A stretch of DNA of 64,000 nucleotides from an uncultured Collinsella sp. (lineage in GTDB: Bacteria > Actinomycetota > Coriobacteriia > Coriobacteriales > Coriobacteriaceae). The position numbers and the translations under genes were made by a program. Each line of letters begins with the position of its first letter. The stretch's first letter is position 1. Below the pieces are notes generated by a model. It searched no databases and was not told the origin of the DNA. It worked only from the letters and a program-made list of their open reading frames with translations. Positions 18,444 to 26,110 of the stretch are shown piece by piece. The stretch spans positions 1-64,000 of the forward strand of contig UQIG01000009.1 in assembly GCA_900541135.1 (NCBI GenBank). The letters are read 5' to 3'.

Positions 18444-18878
18444 ATGGACAACATGGTTAACAATATGCCTCAGAATGATAAGACTGCTGACGCTACCTGC
18501 GTATTCCGCGTGCCTTCAAGCGACGTCACCGTTCCCGACCTTATGGCCAACGTGCGCATCACCGCTCCCGTTCTGTCCATCGTCAAGGGTCCGCAGACTG
18601 GTGCCGCCTTTGAGCTCGAGGACGACGTGACCACCATCGGCCGCGATCCTGCGAACGGCATCTTCCTCAATGACATGACCGTTTCGCGCAGCCACGCCCG
18701 CATTATTCGCGAGGGCCTCGGCGCTCGCATCGAGGACCTGGGCTCGCTCAATGGTACCTGGGTCGACGGTGCCATCGTCAATGCAGCCTCGCTGCACGAC
18801 GGTTCTTCCGTCCAGATCGGTACGTTTACGCTCATCTACCACGAGAGCACGCCGGAGCGCATCGAAACCGGTGAATAG
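18444..18878 (+). CDS. FHA domain protein, GarA/OdhI-like
   Basis: A 144-aa protein with a flexible N-terminus and one forkhead-associated domain (about 50-135): GRDPANGIFL, VSRSHARI and LGSLNGTWVDG are the phosphothreonine-binding loops. The N-terminal segment DATCVFR (Thr18) resembles the phosphorylated ETTSVFR motif of mycobacterial GarA and corynebacterial OdhI, which inhibit 2-oxoglutarate dehydrogenase when unphosphorylated. Here only the second threonine is kept. TAGGGG precedes the ATG. A MerR gene follows after 3 nt, as beside garA/odhI, supporting orthology; the target enzymes are not in the window. Confidence 0.85.
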   Translation: MDNMVNNMPQNDKTADATCVFRVPSSDVTVPDLMANVRITAPVLSIVKGPQTGAAFELEDDVTTIGRDPANGIFLNDMTVSRSHARIIREGLGARIEDLGSLNGTWVDGAIVNAASLHDGSSVQIGTFTLIYHESTPERIETGE

Positions 18879-18881
18879 GGC

Positions 18882-19760
18882 ATGGCCGAACGCAACTATC
18901 TGAGTATCGGCCAAGTCGTCAACCTTCTTCGAGGCGCATACCCCGATCTTTCGAACTCAAAAATTAGATTTCTAGAGGATGAGGGGCTCATTACCCCTCA
19001 TCGTACGCCTAAGGGATACCGTCAGTACTCCAAAGAGGACGTTGATCGTCTGGAGGTCATTCTGCACCTGCAGAAGACCCGCTATATGCCGCTCAACGTA
19101 ATTAAGCAGCGCTTGGAAAACGCCACGGACCTGTCAACGCTCGCCTACGAGGTGGGCTTGCTGTCCGATGTTCCGCTCAAGACGGAGCCCAAGGAGACTA
19201 AGCAAAAGCTGCATCCCATCGAGACCATTCCCGATATGCTGGGCGTCGAGATTTCGTTTATCCGCTCGCTCGCCGAGAACGACCTCATTCGCATCATCAA
19301 GAGTCCGCAGAATCGTGAGCTCGTCGATGGTCGCGATTTCCCGATCATCCGCTACTGCTCCGAGCTTTCGCGCTTCCATATCGAGCCGCGCAACCTGCGT
19401 CAATACGTGTCTTCCGCCAACCGCGAGTCCTCGATGTTTGAGCAGGTGCTCGTGAGTATGCTCGGCATGGATACCTCCGATGACGAGCGCGATGCCAAGC
19501 TCGAACGTGCGTTTAAGAAGCTTCACGACCTGACGGAGGGCGTGCACACCGCGCTGCTCAAGAACCGCGTTTTTGAGTCGCTCAACGCCGTGGTCGAGGA
19601 CGCCGACATCGATGCACTCGATGAGGAAATCACTCGCTCCGAGTCCACCAAGGCCAAAAACGAAGAGATAGCTGCGCCGGCTTCACACGAGGATTCTCTC
19701 GTAAAGCCGCTCAAGGTCGTCGCCCCTTCGCAAACCGGAACCGCCACCGCGGGCAAATAA
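18882..19760 (+). CDS. MerR-family transcriptional regulator, FtsR/Rv1828-like
   Basis: A 292-aa DNA-binding protein. The N-terminal winged helix-turn-helix (YLSIGQVVNLL to about residue 75, with IRFLEDEGLITPHRTPKGYR) is MerR type; a second MerR-like helical segment (about 120-175, MLGVEISFIRSLAEND) follows, matching the two-domain Rv1828/FtsR layout rather than classical metal sensors. In Corynebacterium FtsR controls ftsZ; applying that here is inference from synteny with the FHA gene. The C-terminal 50 residues are low complexity and probably disordered. Confidence 0.85.
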   Translation: MAERNYLSIGQVVNLLRGAYPDLSNSKIRFLEDEGLITPHRTPKGYRQYSKEDVDRLEVILHLQKTRYMPLNVIKQRLENATDLSTLAYEVGLLSDVPLKTEPKETKQKLHPIETIPDMLGVEISFIRSLAENDLIRIIKSPQNRELVDGRDFPIIRYCSELSRFHIEPRNLRQYVSSANRESSMFEQVLVSMLGMDTSDDERDAKLERAFKKLHDLTEGVHTALLKNRVFESLNAVVEDADIDALDEEITRSESTKAKNEEIAAPASHEDSLVKPLKVVAPSQTGTATAGK

Positions 19761-19800
19761 CAGCTGCCGCTTATCCGGCAACCCATTGAAAGGTCATGCA

Positions 19801-20331
19801 ATGTACGACTTCGAATCTCAAATCGTCGACATCCCCGACTATCCCGAGCCCGGAGTCATCTTTAAAGACATCACGCCGCTCTTTGGCAACCCCGAGGCGC
19901 TCAAAGCCATGACCGATGCCCTCGCCGAACACTTTGCCGGCATGGGAATCACCAAGGTCGTGGGGCCCGAGGCTCGCGGCTTTATGGTTGGCGTACCGGT
20001 GGCTGTAGCCCTTGGCGCTGGCTTTGTCCCCGCACGTAAACCGGGCAAGCTGCCGCGCGAGACCGTGAGCCAGAGCTACGAGCTCGAGTACGGCACCGAT
20101 TCAATTGAGATCCATGCCGACGCTATTAGCTCTAAAGATACCGTGTTGATTCTGGACGACTTGGTCGCGACGGGCGGAACCGTCGAGGCAACAGGTAAAC
20201 TGGTGCGAGATATGGGCGCAAAGCTTGTCGGTTACGGTTGTATCCTTGAGCTTGCGTTTCTCAACCCGCGCGAGAAGCTCACGCCGTCTGATGACGATGT
20301 GGAGCTCTTTAGCCTGGTGACGGTGGACTAG
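19801..20331 (+). CDS. apt: Adenine phosphoribosyltransferase
   Basis: A 176-aa purine salvage enzyme making AMP from adenine and PRPP. Typical APT segments are visible: DIPDYPEPGVIFKDITPL at the N-terminus, EARGF, KPGKLP and the PRPP-binding VLILDDLVATGGT. GAAAGG lies upstream of the ATG at 19801; a start five codons earlier is possible but less well placed. Confidence 0.96.
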   Translation: MYDFESQIVDIPDYPEPGVIFKDITPLFGNPEALKAMTDALAEHFAGMGITKVVGPEARGFMVGVPVAVALGAGFVPARKPGKLPRETVSQSYELEYGTDSIEIHADAISSKDTVLILDDLVATGGTVEATGKLVRDMGAKLVGYGCILELAFLNPREKLTPSDDDVELFSLVTVD

Positions 20332-20363
20332 CCGTTACCCTTAGTTACTGGAAAGGAAGCTAC

Positions 20364-21491
20364 ATGCGCACAGCAAACACGCACAAAAACATGGCACGCT
20401 GCGCTGCTACGGCAACCCTCGCTTGTGTTTTGGGCTTGGGCCTCGCGGCTCCTGCCTACGCCGATACCGCATCCGACCTTGCCGCTGCTCGTACGAAGCT
20501 CGAGCAGATCGGTACCCAAACCCAGCAGATTTACGATGAGCTCGCCACACAGACGCAGGCGCTCGATCAGACTGCTGGCGAGATCACACAGAAGCAGCAG
20601 GAGATCGCCGATGGTCAGGCCAAGCTCTCGACCTATGTCGCCGGCGAGTACAAAACTGGCGGTCTGAGCCTGCTTCAGGTTCTGACGGGCGTCGATGACC
20701 TGAGCGATATGCTCAACCGTCTGTTCTACTACGGCAAAGTTTCCGATAAGCAGGCTCAGACCATTCAAGAGGTCAAGGAGCTTAAGCAGCAGCTCACCGA
20801 TAAGCAGACCGAGCAGGAGAAGAACGTCGCCGCCACGCAAAAGAAGGTCGACGAGCTTAACGCCCAGCAGGCTGAAGCCCAGAACGTCGTTAACTCCCTG
20901 GATTCGCAGCTGCAAGCCGAACTTGCCGCCGAAGCCGAGGCCAACGCCGCGCTGCAGGCCGGCATCAACGCCAGTACCGCCGAGAAGGCCACGGTGAGCA
21001 ACGAGACTGCCGGTACGACCGAGAACACCAACAACGGTGGTCAGACCAGCAATAACAACAACCAGGGCGGCAACACTCCGGCTCCTACGCCGGCACCTGC
21101 TCCGACGCCGCAGCCATCCACGCCCGCTCCGGCTCCGACGCCTTCTGCTCCGAGCCAGTCCGTCGACGGCGGTTCTGTTGTCTCGCGTGCATACAGTAAG
21201 CTTGGTTGCGCTTATTCCTGGGGCGGAATTGGCCCGAACAGCTTCGACTGCTCTGGTTTTGTTAGTTATTGCCTAACTGGTCGCTATTGCCGCCTGGGCA
21301 CCACGGGTACCTTTATGGGCTGGACGCGTGTGTCCGATCCGCAGCCCGGTGACGTTGTGGTCAACTCGTACCACACCGGCATTTACATCGGTGGTGGTCA
21401 GATGATTCATGCTTCCGACTATAACACGGGTGTTATCATCAGCTCCGTTGCCGCTGGCATGAACAACAACTATATTTTCGTTCGATACTAA
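20364..21491 (+). CDS. Secreted NlpC/P60 peptidoglycan endopeptidase
   Basis: A 375-aa exported cell-wall hydrolase. Signal peptide 1-33 (LGLAAPAYA, cleavage before DT); coiled coil about 36-190, as in RipC/CwlO-type regulators' N-terminal domains; Asn/Gly-rich then Pro/Ala/Thr-rich linker 215-265; NlpC/P60 domain 270-375 with catalytic Cys296 in DCSGFVSY, His337 (SYHTGIY) and His349 (IHAS). Such enzymes cut D-Glu-mDAP type bonds in stem peptides, and the coiled coil may keep them in check. GGAAAGGAAG precedes the ATG. Confidence 0.94.
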   Translation: MRTANTHKNMARCAATATLACVLGLGLAAPAYADTASDLAAARTKLEQIGTQTQQIYDELATQTQALDQTAGEITQKQQEIADGQAKLSTYVAGEYKTGGLSLLQVLTGVDDLSDMLNRLFYYGKVSDKQAQTIQEVKELKQQLTDKQTEQEKNVAATQKKVDELNAQQAEAQNVVNSLDSQLQAELAAEAEANAALQAGINASTAEKATVSNETAGTTENTNNGGQTSNNNNQGGNTPAPTPAPAPTPQPSTPAPAPTPSAPSQSVDGGSVVSRAYSKLGCAYSWGGIGPNSFDCSGFVSYCLTGRYCRLGTTGTFMGWTRVSDPQPGDVVVNSYHTGIYIGGGQMIHASDYNTGVIISSVAAGMNNNYIFVRY

Positions 21492-21514
21492 GTATTCAAA
21501 TAAAGCAAACGGAT

Positions 21515-21555
21515 ATGGACCTCGTGGCTTTGAGTCATGGGGTCCATTCTTTTGC
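21515..21555 (+). terminator. Terminator after the NlpC/P60 gene
   Basis: ATGGACC (21515-21521) pairs with GGTCCAT (21541-21547); an inner wobble stem GTGGCT/AGTCAT extends it. TTCTTTT follows. It lies 24 bp after the stop. Confidence 0.7.
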
Positions 21556-21565
21556 CTTTTATGCA

Positions 21566-21600
21566 GGCCGCTATCTAGTTTTGAATACTAGATAGCGGCC
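21566..21600. promoter_or_regulatory. 14-bp perfect inverted repeat upstream of degV (candidate operator)
   Basis: Arms 21566-21579 and 21587-21600 are perfect complements with a 7-nt centre. There is no T tract. The 17-nt block TATCTAGTTTTGAATAC (21572-21588) recurs with one change at 23246-23262 in front of the DUF1836 regulator gene, suggesting a shared protein-binding site. Confidence 0.6.
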
Positions 21601-21620
21601 CAATCGGTCTGCAAGAAGGC

Positions 21621-21640
21621 TATAATTGTTTGGGAACAAT
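21621..21640 (+). promoter_or_regulatory. degV -10 box with overlapping inverted repeat
   Basis: A perfect TATAAT at 21621-21626 lies 30 bp before the degV ATG; no convincing -35 is seen. ATTGTT (21625-21630) and AACAAT (21635-21640) form an inverted repeat overlapping the -10 and likely start site, where a repressor could bind. Confidence 0.5.
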
Positions 21641-21655
21641 TAGAAAGGACCCTCT

Positions 21656-22522
21656 ATGAACTGGGCACTTATCTCCGATTCGAGCTGCAATCTTCGCGAT
21701 TGGCAACCAACCGCACCACATACCACCTTTGCATTTGCACCCCTTAAGATCAGAGTGGGGGAGCGCGAATTTGTCGATAACCTTTCGCTCGATGTTCATG
21801 AGCTCAACTGCGCTGTTCAGGCGGAGACGAACGCTTCTTCAAGCGCTTGTCCCAGCGTAGGGGAGTGGGCCGAGCTCTTCAAATTGGCAGACAAGACCAT
21901 CTGCATGCCAATCTCTGAGGGCGTGTCGGGCAGCTACAACGCGGCAGCCACGGCTCGCGATATGGTTCTTGCCGATGAGCCCGACCGACAGATTCATCTA
22001 GTAAATTCACGCGCAGCTGGCGGCAAAATGGACCTCATTTTCTTGCTGTTCGACCGCTATCTTGCAAGCAATCCGAATATCTCATTCGAGGATGCTTGCG
22101 CATACTTCGATAGCCTTGAGCAGAACAGCAAAATCCTCTTCAGCTTGTGCAATTACGAAAACCTCGCCAAAGCCGGACGTATCCCTAAGGCAGCCGGCGT
22201 CATTGCCAACAAGCTCAATATCCGCATTTTGGGCACGGCGAGTGAGGCCGGTAAAATCGAACTCGTCGGGCACACGCGTGGCGAAAAAAAGATGCTCAAC
22301 AAGATCATCGACACTATGGAAGCCGAGGGCTTTACGGGCGGTGAGGTCGTCATCGATCACGTTGAGAACGAAGCTGGAGCACAGGCGCTTACTGACCGTA
22401 TAGTCGAGCATTGGCCCGGCTCCAAGACCATCATCATGCCCTGCAACGGCCTGGATTCCTATTACGCCGAGATGCACGGCCTGATCATCGGCTACGGCAT
22501 GGGCGTAGCTTCGGGCAAATAA
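21656..22522 (+). CDS. DegV family fatty-acid-binding protein
   Basis: A 288-aa DegV-fold protein. DegV proteins bind single fatty acids, some as FakB subunits that present the fatty acid to kinase FakA. ISDSSCNL at the N-terminus and PISEGVSGSYNAA (lipid head-group contact Ser) are characteristic, as is the NSRAAGG segment. No FakA gene is near, so a FakB role cannot be assumed. AAAGGACC precedes the ATG. Confidence 0.9.
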   Translation: MNWALISDSSCNLRDWQPTAPHTTFAFAPLKIRVGEREFVDNLSLDVHELNCAVQAETNASSSACPSVGEWAELFKLADKTICMPISEGVSGSYNAAATARDMVLADEPDRQIHLVNSRAAGGKMDLIFLLFDRYLASNPNISFEDACAYFDSLEQNSKILFSLCNYENLAKAGRIPKAAGVIANKLNIRILGTASEAGKIELVGHTRGEKKMLNKIIDTMEAEGFTGGEVVIDHVENEAGAQALTDRIVEHWPGSKTIIMPCNGLDSYYAEMHGLIIGYGMGVASGK

Positions 22523-22541
22523 AGTCCAACCAAGCAAAAAT

Positions 22542-22586
22542 ACGGGCGGGACAAAGCGACAGATAGCTCTTTGTCCCGCCCGTTTT
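22542..22586. terminator. Bidirectional terminator between degV and the DUF1836 gene
   Basis: A perfect 15-bp stem (22542-22556 with 22569-22583) with a 12-nt loop is followed by TTTT on the plus strand and TTTTT on the minus strand. It separates the two convergent genes. Confidence 0.92.
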
Positions 22587-22595
22587 ATACTTCGG

Positions 22596-23207
22596 CTAGC
22601 TATTAAACCCGTTGAACTTGAGATAGCTCATCAAGTAAGCCTTCGAAACAAAGGATGAAACCGCGCTGCGCACAAGCAGCGACTCACGCGTTACCTGATG
22701 CGCCGTATCGGGAACCGGCGTCTGCTCGACAGAAAACGCCGAACGAATCGATGCCTCGAGCTGATCGACCACATAGTCGAAGGCCGTCGGAGCATCGTAG
22801 CTCAAACGCTGAATGTTAAAGAGCGCCTGCACCGCAGCAATAGGTAGCACCTGCTTAAAGACGCAGATAGCGATCAGGCGGGCAATCTGCTCGCGACCAT
22901 ACTGCTTTTTGACCGGAGCAGGCACCAGGCCGACCTTCACGTAGTTATTGATCATCGATGGCGTAATGACAGGCTGCTCAACGCAAATAGACAGCGGCTC
23001 CATCCACAGCGCAACATACTCAATGACCTGGTCGCGGTAGAGCGTCACATTGGGCAACTGGTCATAGCGCGGCAGACTCAACGTATTGAGTTTGCGCACG
23101 ATATCGGACTGAATAAATGCATCGGGCAGCACAGTGGGCTGAATATCCTCAGGCTTAATGCTGACCGACGAATCGGACATCGGAATAACGTGTTTAACGT
23201 GGTTCAT
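22596..23207 (-). CDS. DUF1836 domain protein, putative transcriptional regulator
   Basis: A 203-aa protein of the DUF1836 family. The central region PVITPSMINNYVKVGLVP followed by KKQYGREQIARLIAICVFKQVLP looks like a MerR-type helix-turn-helix (about residues 80-125). The family includes B. subtilis YkrK, a repressor of htpX. The start at 23207 has GGAGG directly upstream; the ATG 33 codons earlier lacks one. It converges on degV and carries the same 17-nt sequence block in its own promoter region, which suggests that it controls both genes (inference). Confidence 0.8.
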   Translation of the reverse strand: MNHVKHVIPMSDSSVSIKPEDIQPTVLPDAFIQSDIVRKLNTLSLPRYDQLPNVTLYRDQVIEYVALWMEPLSICVEQPVITPSMINNYVKVGLVPAPVKKQYGREQIARLIAICVFKQVLPIAAVQALFNIQRLSYDAPTAFDYVVDQLEASIRSAFSVEQTPVPDTAHQVTRESLLVRSAVSSFVSKAYLMSYLKFNGFNS

Positions 23208-23245
23208 AAAGGTCCTCCATTCATTTTCTATATTGTATTCTAGGT

Positions 23246-23262
23246 TATCTAGTTTTGCATAC
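23246..23262. promoter_or_regulatory. Second copy of the degV/DUF1836 sequence block
   Basis: TATCTAGTTTTGCATAC matches the block at 21572-21588 in 16 of 17 positions. It lies 39-55 bp before the DUF1836 start and would overlap the -35 region of a promoter using the minus-strand TACAAT at 23232-23237, a position suited to repression. Confidence 0.5.
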
Positions 23263-23276
23263 CACATAGCCAGCAA

Positions 23277-23315
23277 GAAAATTGGCGGAACAACGCACAG
23301 ATGCATCGTCCCGCC
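23277..23315 (-). terminator. Terminator of trxB
   Basis: On the minus strand GGCGGGA pairs with TTCCGCC (plus 23284-23290 and 23309-23315, one G-U) and is followed by AATTTTCTT. It lies 46 bp after the trxB stop. Confidence 0.65.
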
Positions 23316-23360
23316 ATTTAGTTAATTGATAGCAACCTTACATAAGATATATTATCGTAC

Positions 23361-24299
23361 TTATCCGTGGAGAAATGCGTATGCTCCGGTTGCCGCTATG
23401 GCTCCATCAGAAACGGCGGTCACAACCTGACGTAAAAGCTTGGAACGGATGTCGCCAGCGGCAAATAGACCTGGCGTGCGGGTCGCCATGGATTCATCAG
23501 TCAGAATGCCGCCATCAGGCGCCAGATCGACTAGATGCTCAACAAGCTCGGTATGGGGTTGCGTCCCGGTAAAGACAAAGATACCAAACGAGCCGGGCTC
23601 AAATGAATCGGTATGAGTCTCACCGGATGCATTGTCCTTAAAGGTAATCGTCGTTGGCATGGCTTCGCCCGAGAGCTCCACAATACTAGTTTGGTACCTA
23701 ACTGAAATATTATCTTTTGCAAGAACTTTTTGAACCACACCATCGGGGGCACGGAACTGATCGCGGCGCAAAACGATGGTCACGCTGCTGGCGATTTCTG
23801 ACAAGAACAGAGCTTCCTCGCATGCCGAATTGCCACCACCGATTACAAAGACCTGTTTGCCACGGAAGAACATGCCGTCACACGTCGCGCAATACGAAAC
23901 GCCACGACCGCGATACGTATCCTCGCCAGCGAAACCTGCCGGACGCGGCGTGGCACCCATGCAAGCGATAACACTCCTAGCCGTCGTATCACCAACATCG
24001 TGATGAACGGTAAACAATTTGGAGCCGGCATCGAAATCGACACCCGTCACCATGCTCCATTCAACCTGAGCCCCTAGGCCTTCTGCATGTTGTTGGAATC
24101 GCTCACCGAGTTCAGCGCCGCTCAGTAGCGGAATGCCCGGATAGTTCTCGACCTCATTGGTTGTGGCGATCTGTCCTCCCGACATGCCCTGCTCAATCAC
24201 GGTCGTCGTTAGGTTGGCGCGCGCCGCGTAAATGGCTGCAGCATAGCCCGCAGGGCCGCCGCCGATAATAGCAACATCGATCGGCTGATGGGTAGTCAT
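23361..24299 (-). CDS. trxB: Thioredoxin-disulfide reductase
   Basis: A 312-aa FAD/NADPH enzyme reducing thioredoxin. GGGPAGYAAA (13-22) binds FAD, the redox-active pair is C137-A-T-C140, VIGGGNSACEEALFL binds NADPH, and the C-terminal FAD segment is TPGLFAAGDIR. Length is standard. AGGAGGT lies 7 nt before the ATG at 24299. It is divergent from the glycosyltransferase gene. No thioredoxin gene is adjacent. Confidence 0.96.
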   Translation of the reverse strand: MTTHQPIDVAIIGGGPAGYAAAIYAARANLTTTVIEQGMSGGQIATTNEVENYPGIPLLSGAELGERFQQHAEGLGAQVEWSMVTGVDFDAGSKLFTVHHDVGDTTARSVIACMGATPRPAGFAGEDTYRGRGVSYCATCDGMFFRGKQVFVIGGGNSACEEALFLSEIASSVTIVLRRDQFRAPDGVVQKVLAKDNISVRYQTSIVELSGEAMPTTITFKDNASGETHTDSFEPGSFGIFVFTGTQPHTELVEHLVDLAPDGGILTDESMATRTPGLFAAGDIRSKLLRQVVTAVSDGAIAATGAYAFLHG

Positions 24300-24358
24300 G
24301 AAGAGACCTCCTGTCGAAAGATTGGCGTTCTTTGCGCTCATACCCAAATTTACGTGAA

Positions 24359-24380
24359 CATGACACTCATGCACTACAAT
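24359..24380 (+). promoter_or_regulatory. Candidate -10 and small inverted repeat before the glycosyltransferase
   Basis: TACAAT at 24375-24380 could be a -10 box. CATGA-CAC-TCATG at 24359-24371 is a 13-nt palindrome directly before it. No good -35 at 17 bp. Confidence 0.3.
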
Positions 24381-24416
24381 GATAAATCGCGTAACAAAGC
24401 TGAAGGGGAGTTATCG

Positions 24417-25718
24417 ATGGATCAAATGCAGACGAGCAATAGCGCTCCCCTGCCCATGCAAGCTACTCCCCAACCGGAGCAAATGACCGTTTCACCTGCA
24501 CAAAAACCCCTAGTAACCATCGTGCACGCATCGGTTGGATCGGGCCACAAAGCCGCCGCCAACGCGATTGCACAAGCATTTGACCTTATCAGCGGCACCA
24601 AGGGAATCCCTGAGGATGTTGAGATCGAAGTCCTGGATATCCTCGATTTTGGACGTATTAAATTCGACGGCAATAAGACCGCGGCTTCTTTTACGGGAGC
24701 CACGCGCCCCATTTACGACCTGACCTGGCGATATACGCTTACAGGACATCTTCTCTGGGGTGGCGGCACAGCATGGTCACGAATTATGTTCCCCGCCTTC
24801 AATGAATATGTCCGCACCCGCAGGCCCATGGCCGTGGTTGCAACACACATTACGGCAGCTAATGTTGCTGTGGGCGCCCGCGTCATCACGGGTATCGATT
24901 ACCCGGTCATCTGCGTGCCAACAGACTATGAAGTCGAAGGCTTTTGGCCCCACAAGGACACCGACCTGTTCTGCGTGGCCAACGAGTTTATGGCCGAAAC
25001 GCTGCGCCCACGCAAGGTGCCCGAGTCTAAAATCCGCATAACGGGCATCCCCATCCGAGCTGGTTTCGATACCGATTACAATCGTGAGGATGAGCTGAGT
25101 AAGTTCAATTTGCCGGCAGACAAGACGGTCGTGCTAGTTATGGCTGGCGCCAGCCTGCCGCAACCTTACGTGCGCTTCCGGGCGGCGATGGAGCATACGC
25201 TCCCCTTCTTACGCAGCTTTGAGGACATGCATTTTGTCTTTTTGCCGGGCAAGGATGAGGAATACGCCACCCGCCTCAAGACGCTCTTTGACGCCATGAA
25301 GCTCGAAAACGTCACGGTTCTGGACTACGTGGACGACATGGCGGCCCTCATGCACGGCTGCGACCTGGCAATCCTCAAATCGGGCGGACTCACCGTCACC
25401 GAGTGCCTGTGCGCTCATCTGCCGATGATCCTGCTGGGCAAATCATACGGTCAGGAAAAGGCCAACACCACAATGCTCACCGGCATGGGCGCCAGCATGC
25501 ATGTCACCACAGCACGAGAACTCATCGTAACCCTACGTCACTTGCACGACCATCCCGAATCACTCAAAGCCCTACTCATCAACGGCGAAGTACTACGCCG
25601 TCCACACGCAGCCGAAGATATAGCCATCGCAACCATGGAGCTCGTAGGCAAACCCCAAAAGCGCAAACGAGCCTTCTGCCGCTTCTACTGGGGCGATAAA
25701 CCCGCGCATATTCGCTAG
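24417..25718 (+). CDS. Glycosyltransferase, MGDG synthase/UgtP-like (GT28)
   Basis: A 433-aa glycosyltransferase. After a Gln/Pro-rich 30-residue leader, ASVGSGHKAAANAIAQAF is the MGDG-synthase-type N-domain loop, with a conserved VPTDYEVEGFWPH segment; the C-terminal GT28 half has ILKSGGLTVTECL and GQEKANT, which bind the UDP-sugar. Relatives (UgtP, MGDG synthase) transfer glucose or galactose to diacylglycerol, making membrane glycolipids or lipoteichoic-acid anchors. The ribosome site AAGGGGAG is 7 nt before the ATG. The last 20 residues are basic, which may help peripheral membrane binding. Confidence 0.88.
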   Translation: MDQMQTSNSAPLPMQATPQPEQMTVSPAQKPLVTIVHASVGSGHKAAANAIAQAFDLISGTKGIPEDVEIEVLDILDFGRIKFDGNKTAASFTGATRPIYDLTWRYTLTGHLLWGGGTAWSRIMFPAFNEYVRTRRPMAVVATHITAANVAVGARVITGIDYPVICVPTDYEVEGFWPHKDTDLFCVANEFMAETLRPRKVPESKIRITGIPIRAGFDTDYNREDELSKFNLPADKTVVLVMAGASLPQPYVRFRAAMEHTLPFLRSFEDMHFVFLPGKDEEYATRLKTLFDAMKLENVTVLDYVDDMAALMHGCDLAILKSGGLTVTECLCAHLPMILLGKSYGQEKANTTMLTGMGASMHVTTARELIVTLRHLHDHPESLKALLINGEVLRRPHAAEDIAIATMELVGKPQKRKRAFCRFYWGDKPAHIR

Positions 25719-25731
25719 GGTCTTAATGTCC

Positions 25732-25833
25732 GCTAGCCTGCGGGAGGCCCTATATATCATCCCGTGCTCAAACATTCTCGCTTCGCTGCGAAACTGCGCG
25801 CGGGACGATATATAGGGCCTCCCGCAGGCTAGC
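25732..25833. repeat. Large hairpin element, family 1 copy A
   Basis: Arms 25732-25764 and 25801-25833 are complementary over 33 bp with one mismatch. The 36-nt loop (25765-25800) is the reverse complement of the loop in copy B, apart from a 9-nt insertion in B. The arms of A and B differ except next to the loop, where ATATC(G/A)T(C/T)CC is shared. There is no T tract on either side. It starts 14 bp after the glycosyltransferase stop. 25834-25909 holds nothing recognisable. Confidence 0.88.
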
Positions 25834-25909
25834 TGCGTTAACGTACTAGCAGCTATAACAGATTCCCCACCAGTAAAATCTGCAAAGGGGAACCAGAAAA
25901 TATAAATAC

Positions 25910-25958
25910 AGTAAGCCGACGCTACAAAGGGACGGTCCCTTTGTAGCGTCGGCTTACT
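25910..25958. repeat. 49-bp perfect palindrome (REP-like)
   Basis: Two 24-nt arms (25910-25933 and 25935-25958) are perfectly complementary around a single G. The centre AAAGGGACGGTCCCTTT resembles REP-type palindromes common in Gram-positive genomes that carry IS200-like (RAYT) transposases; that link is from memory. It lies between hairpin copies A and B. Confidence 0.85.
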
Positions 25959-25988
25959 AGAAAAGTAAATATTGTTTCAAGCGAGTAG

Positions 25989-26097
25989 CCGCCCGCCCGC
26001 CTCTCACACATATCGTTCCACGCGCAGTTTCGCAGCGAGCGAAGCGAAGCGAGAATGTTTGAGCATGGAACGATATGTGTGAGAGGCGGGCGGGCGG
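25989..26097. repeat. Large hairpin element, family 1 copy B
   Basis: Arms 25989-26020 and 26066-26097 are perfectly complementary over 32 bp (outer part made of CCCG repeats). The 45-nt loop (26021-26065) matches copy A in reverse orientation, with an extra GCGAAGCGA-type unit. It ends 13 bp after the dut stop. Copies A and B are in opposite orientation, facing each other across the 49-bp palindrome, between two convergent genes. Confidence 0.88.
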
Positions 26098-26110
26098 GAT
26101 ACGAGCGCCC

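Noticed and set aside
25732..26097. Hairpins A and B as ordinary bidirectional terminators of the convergent genes
   Set aside because: Arms are much longer than needed, neither has a T tract on either strand, and the loop is conserved between copies, which a terminator does not require. Some termination effect is still possible.
25719..26110. A hidden small gene or toxin-antitoxin pair in the 392-bp gap
   Set aside because: No open frame with a ribosome site was found; the space is filled by the palindromes.
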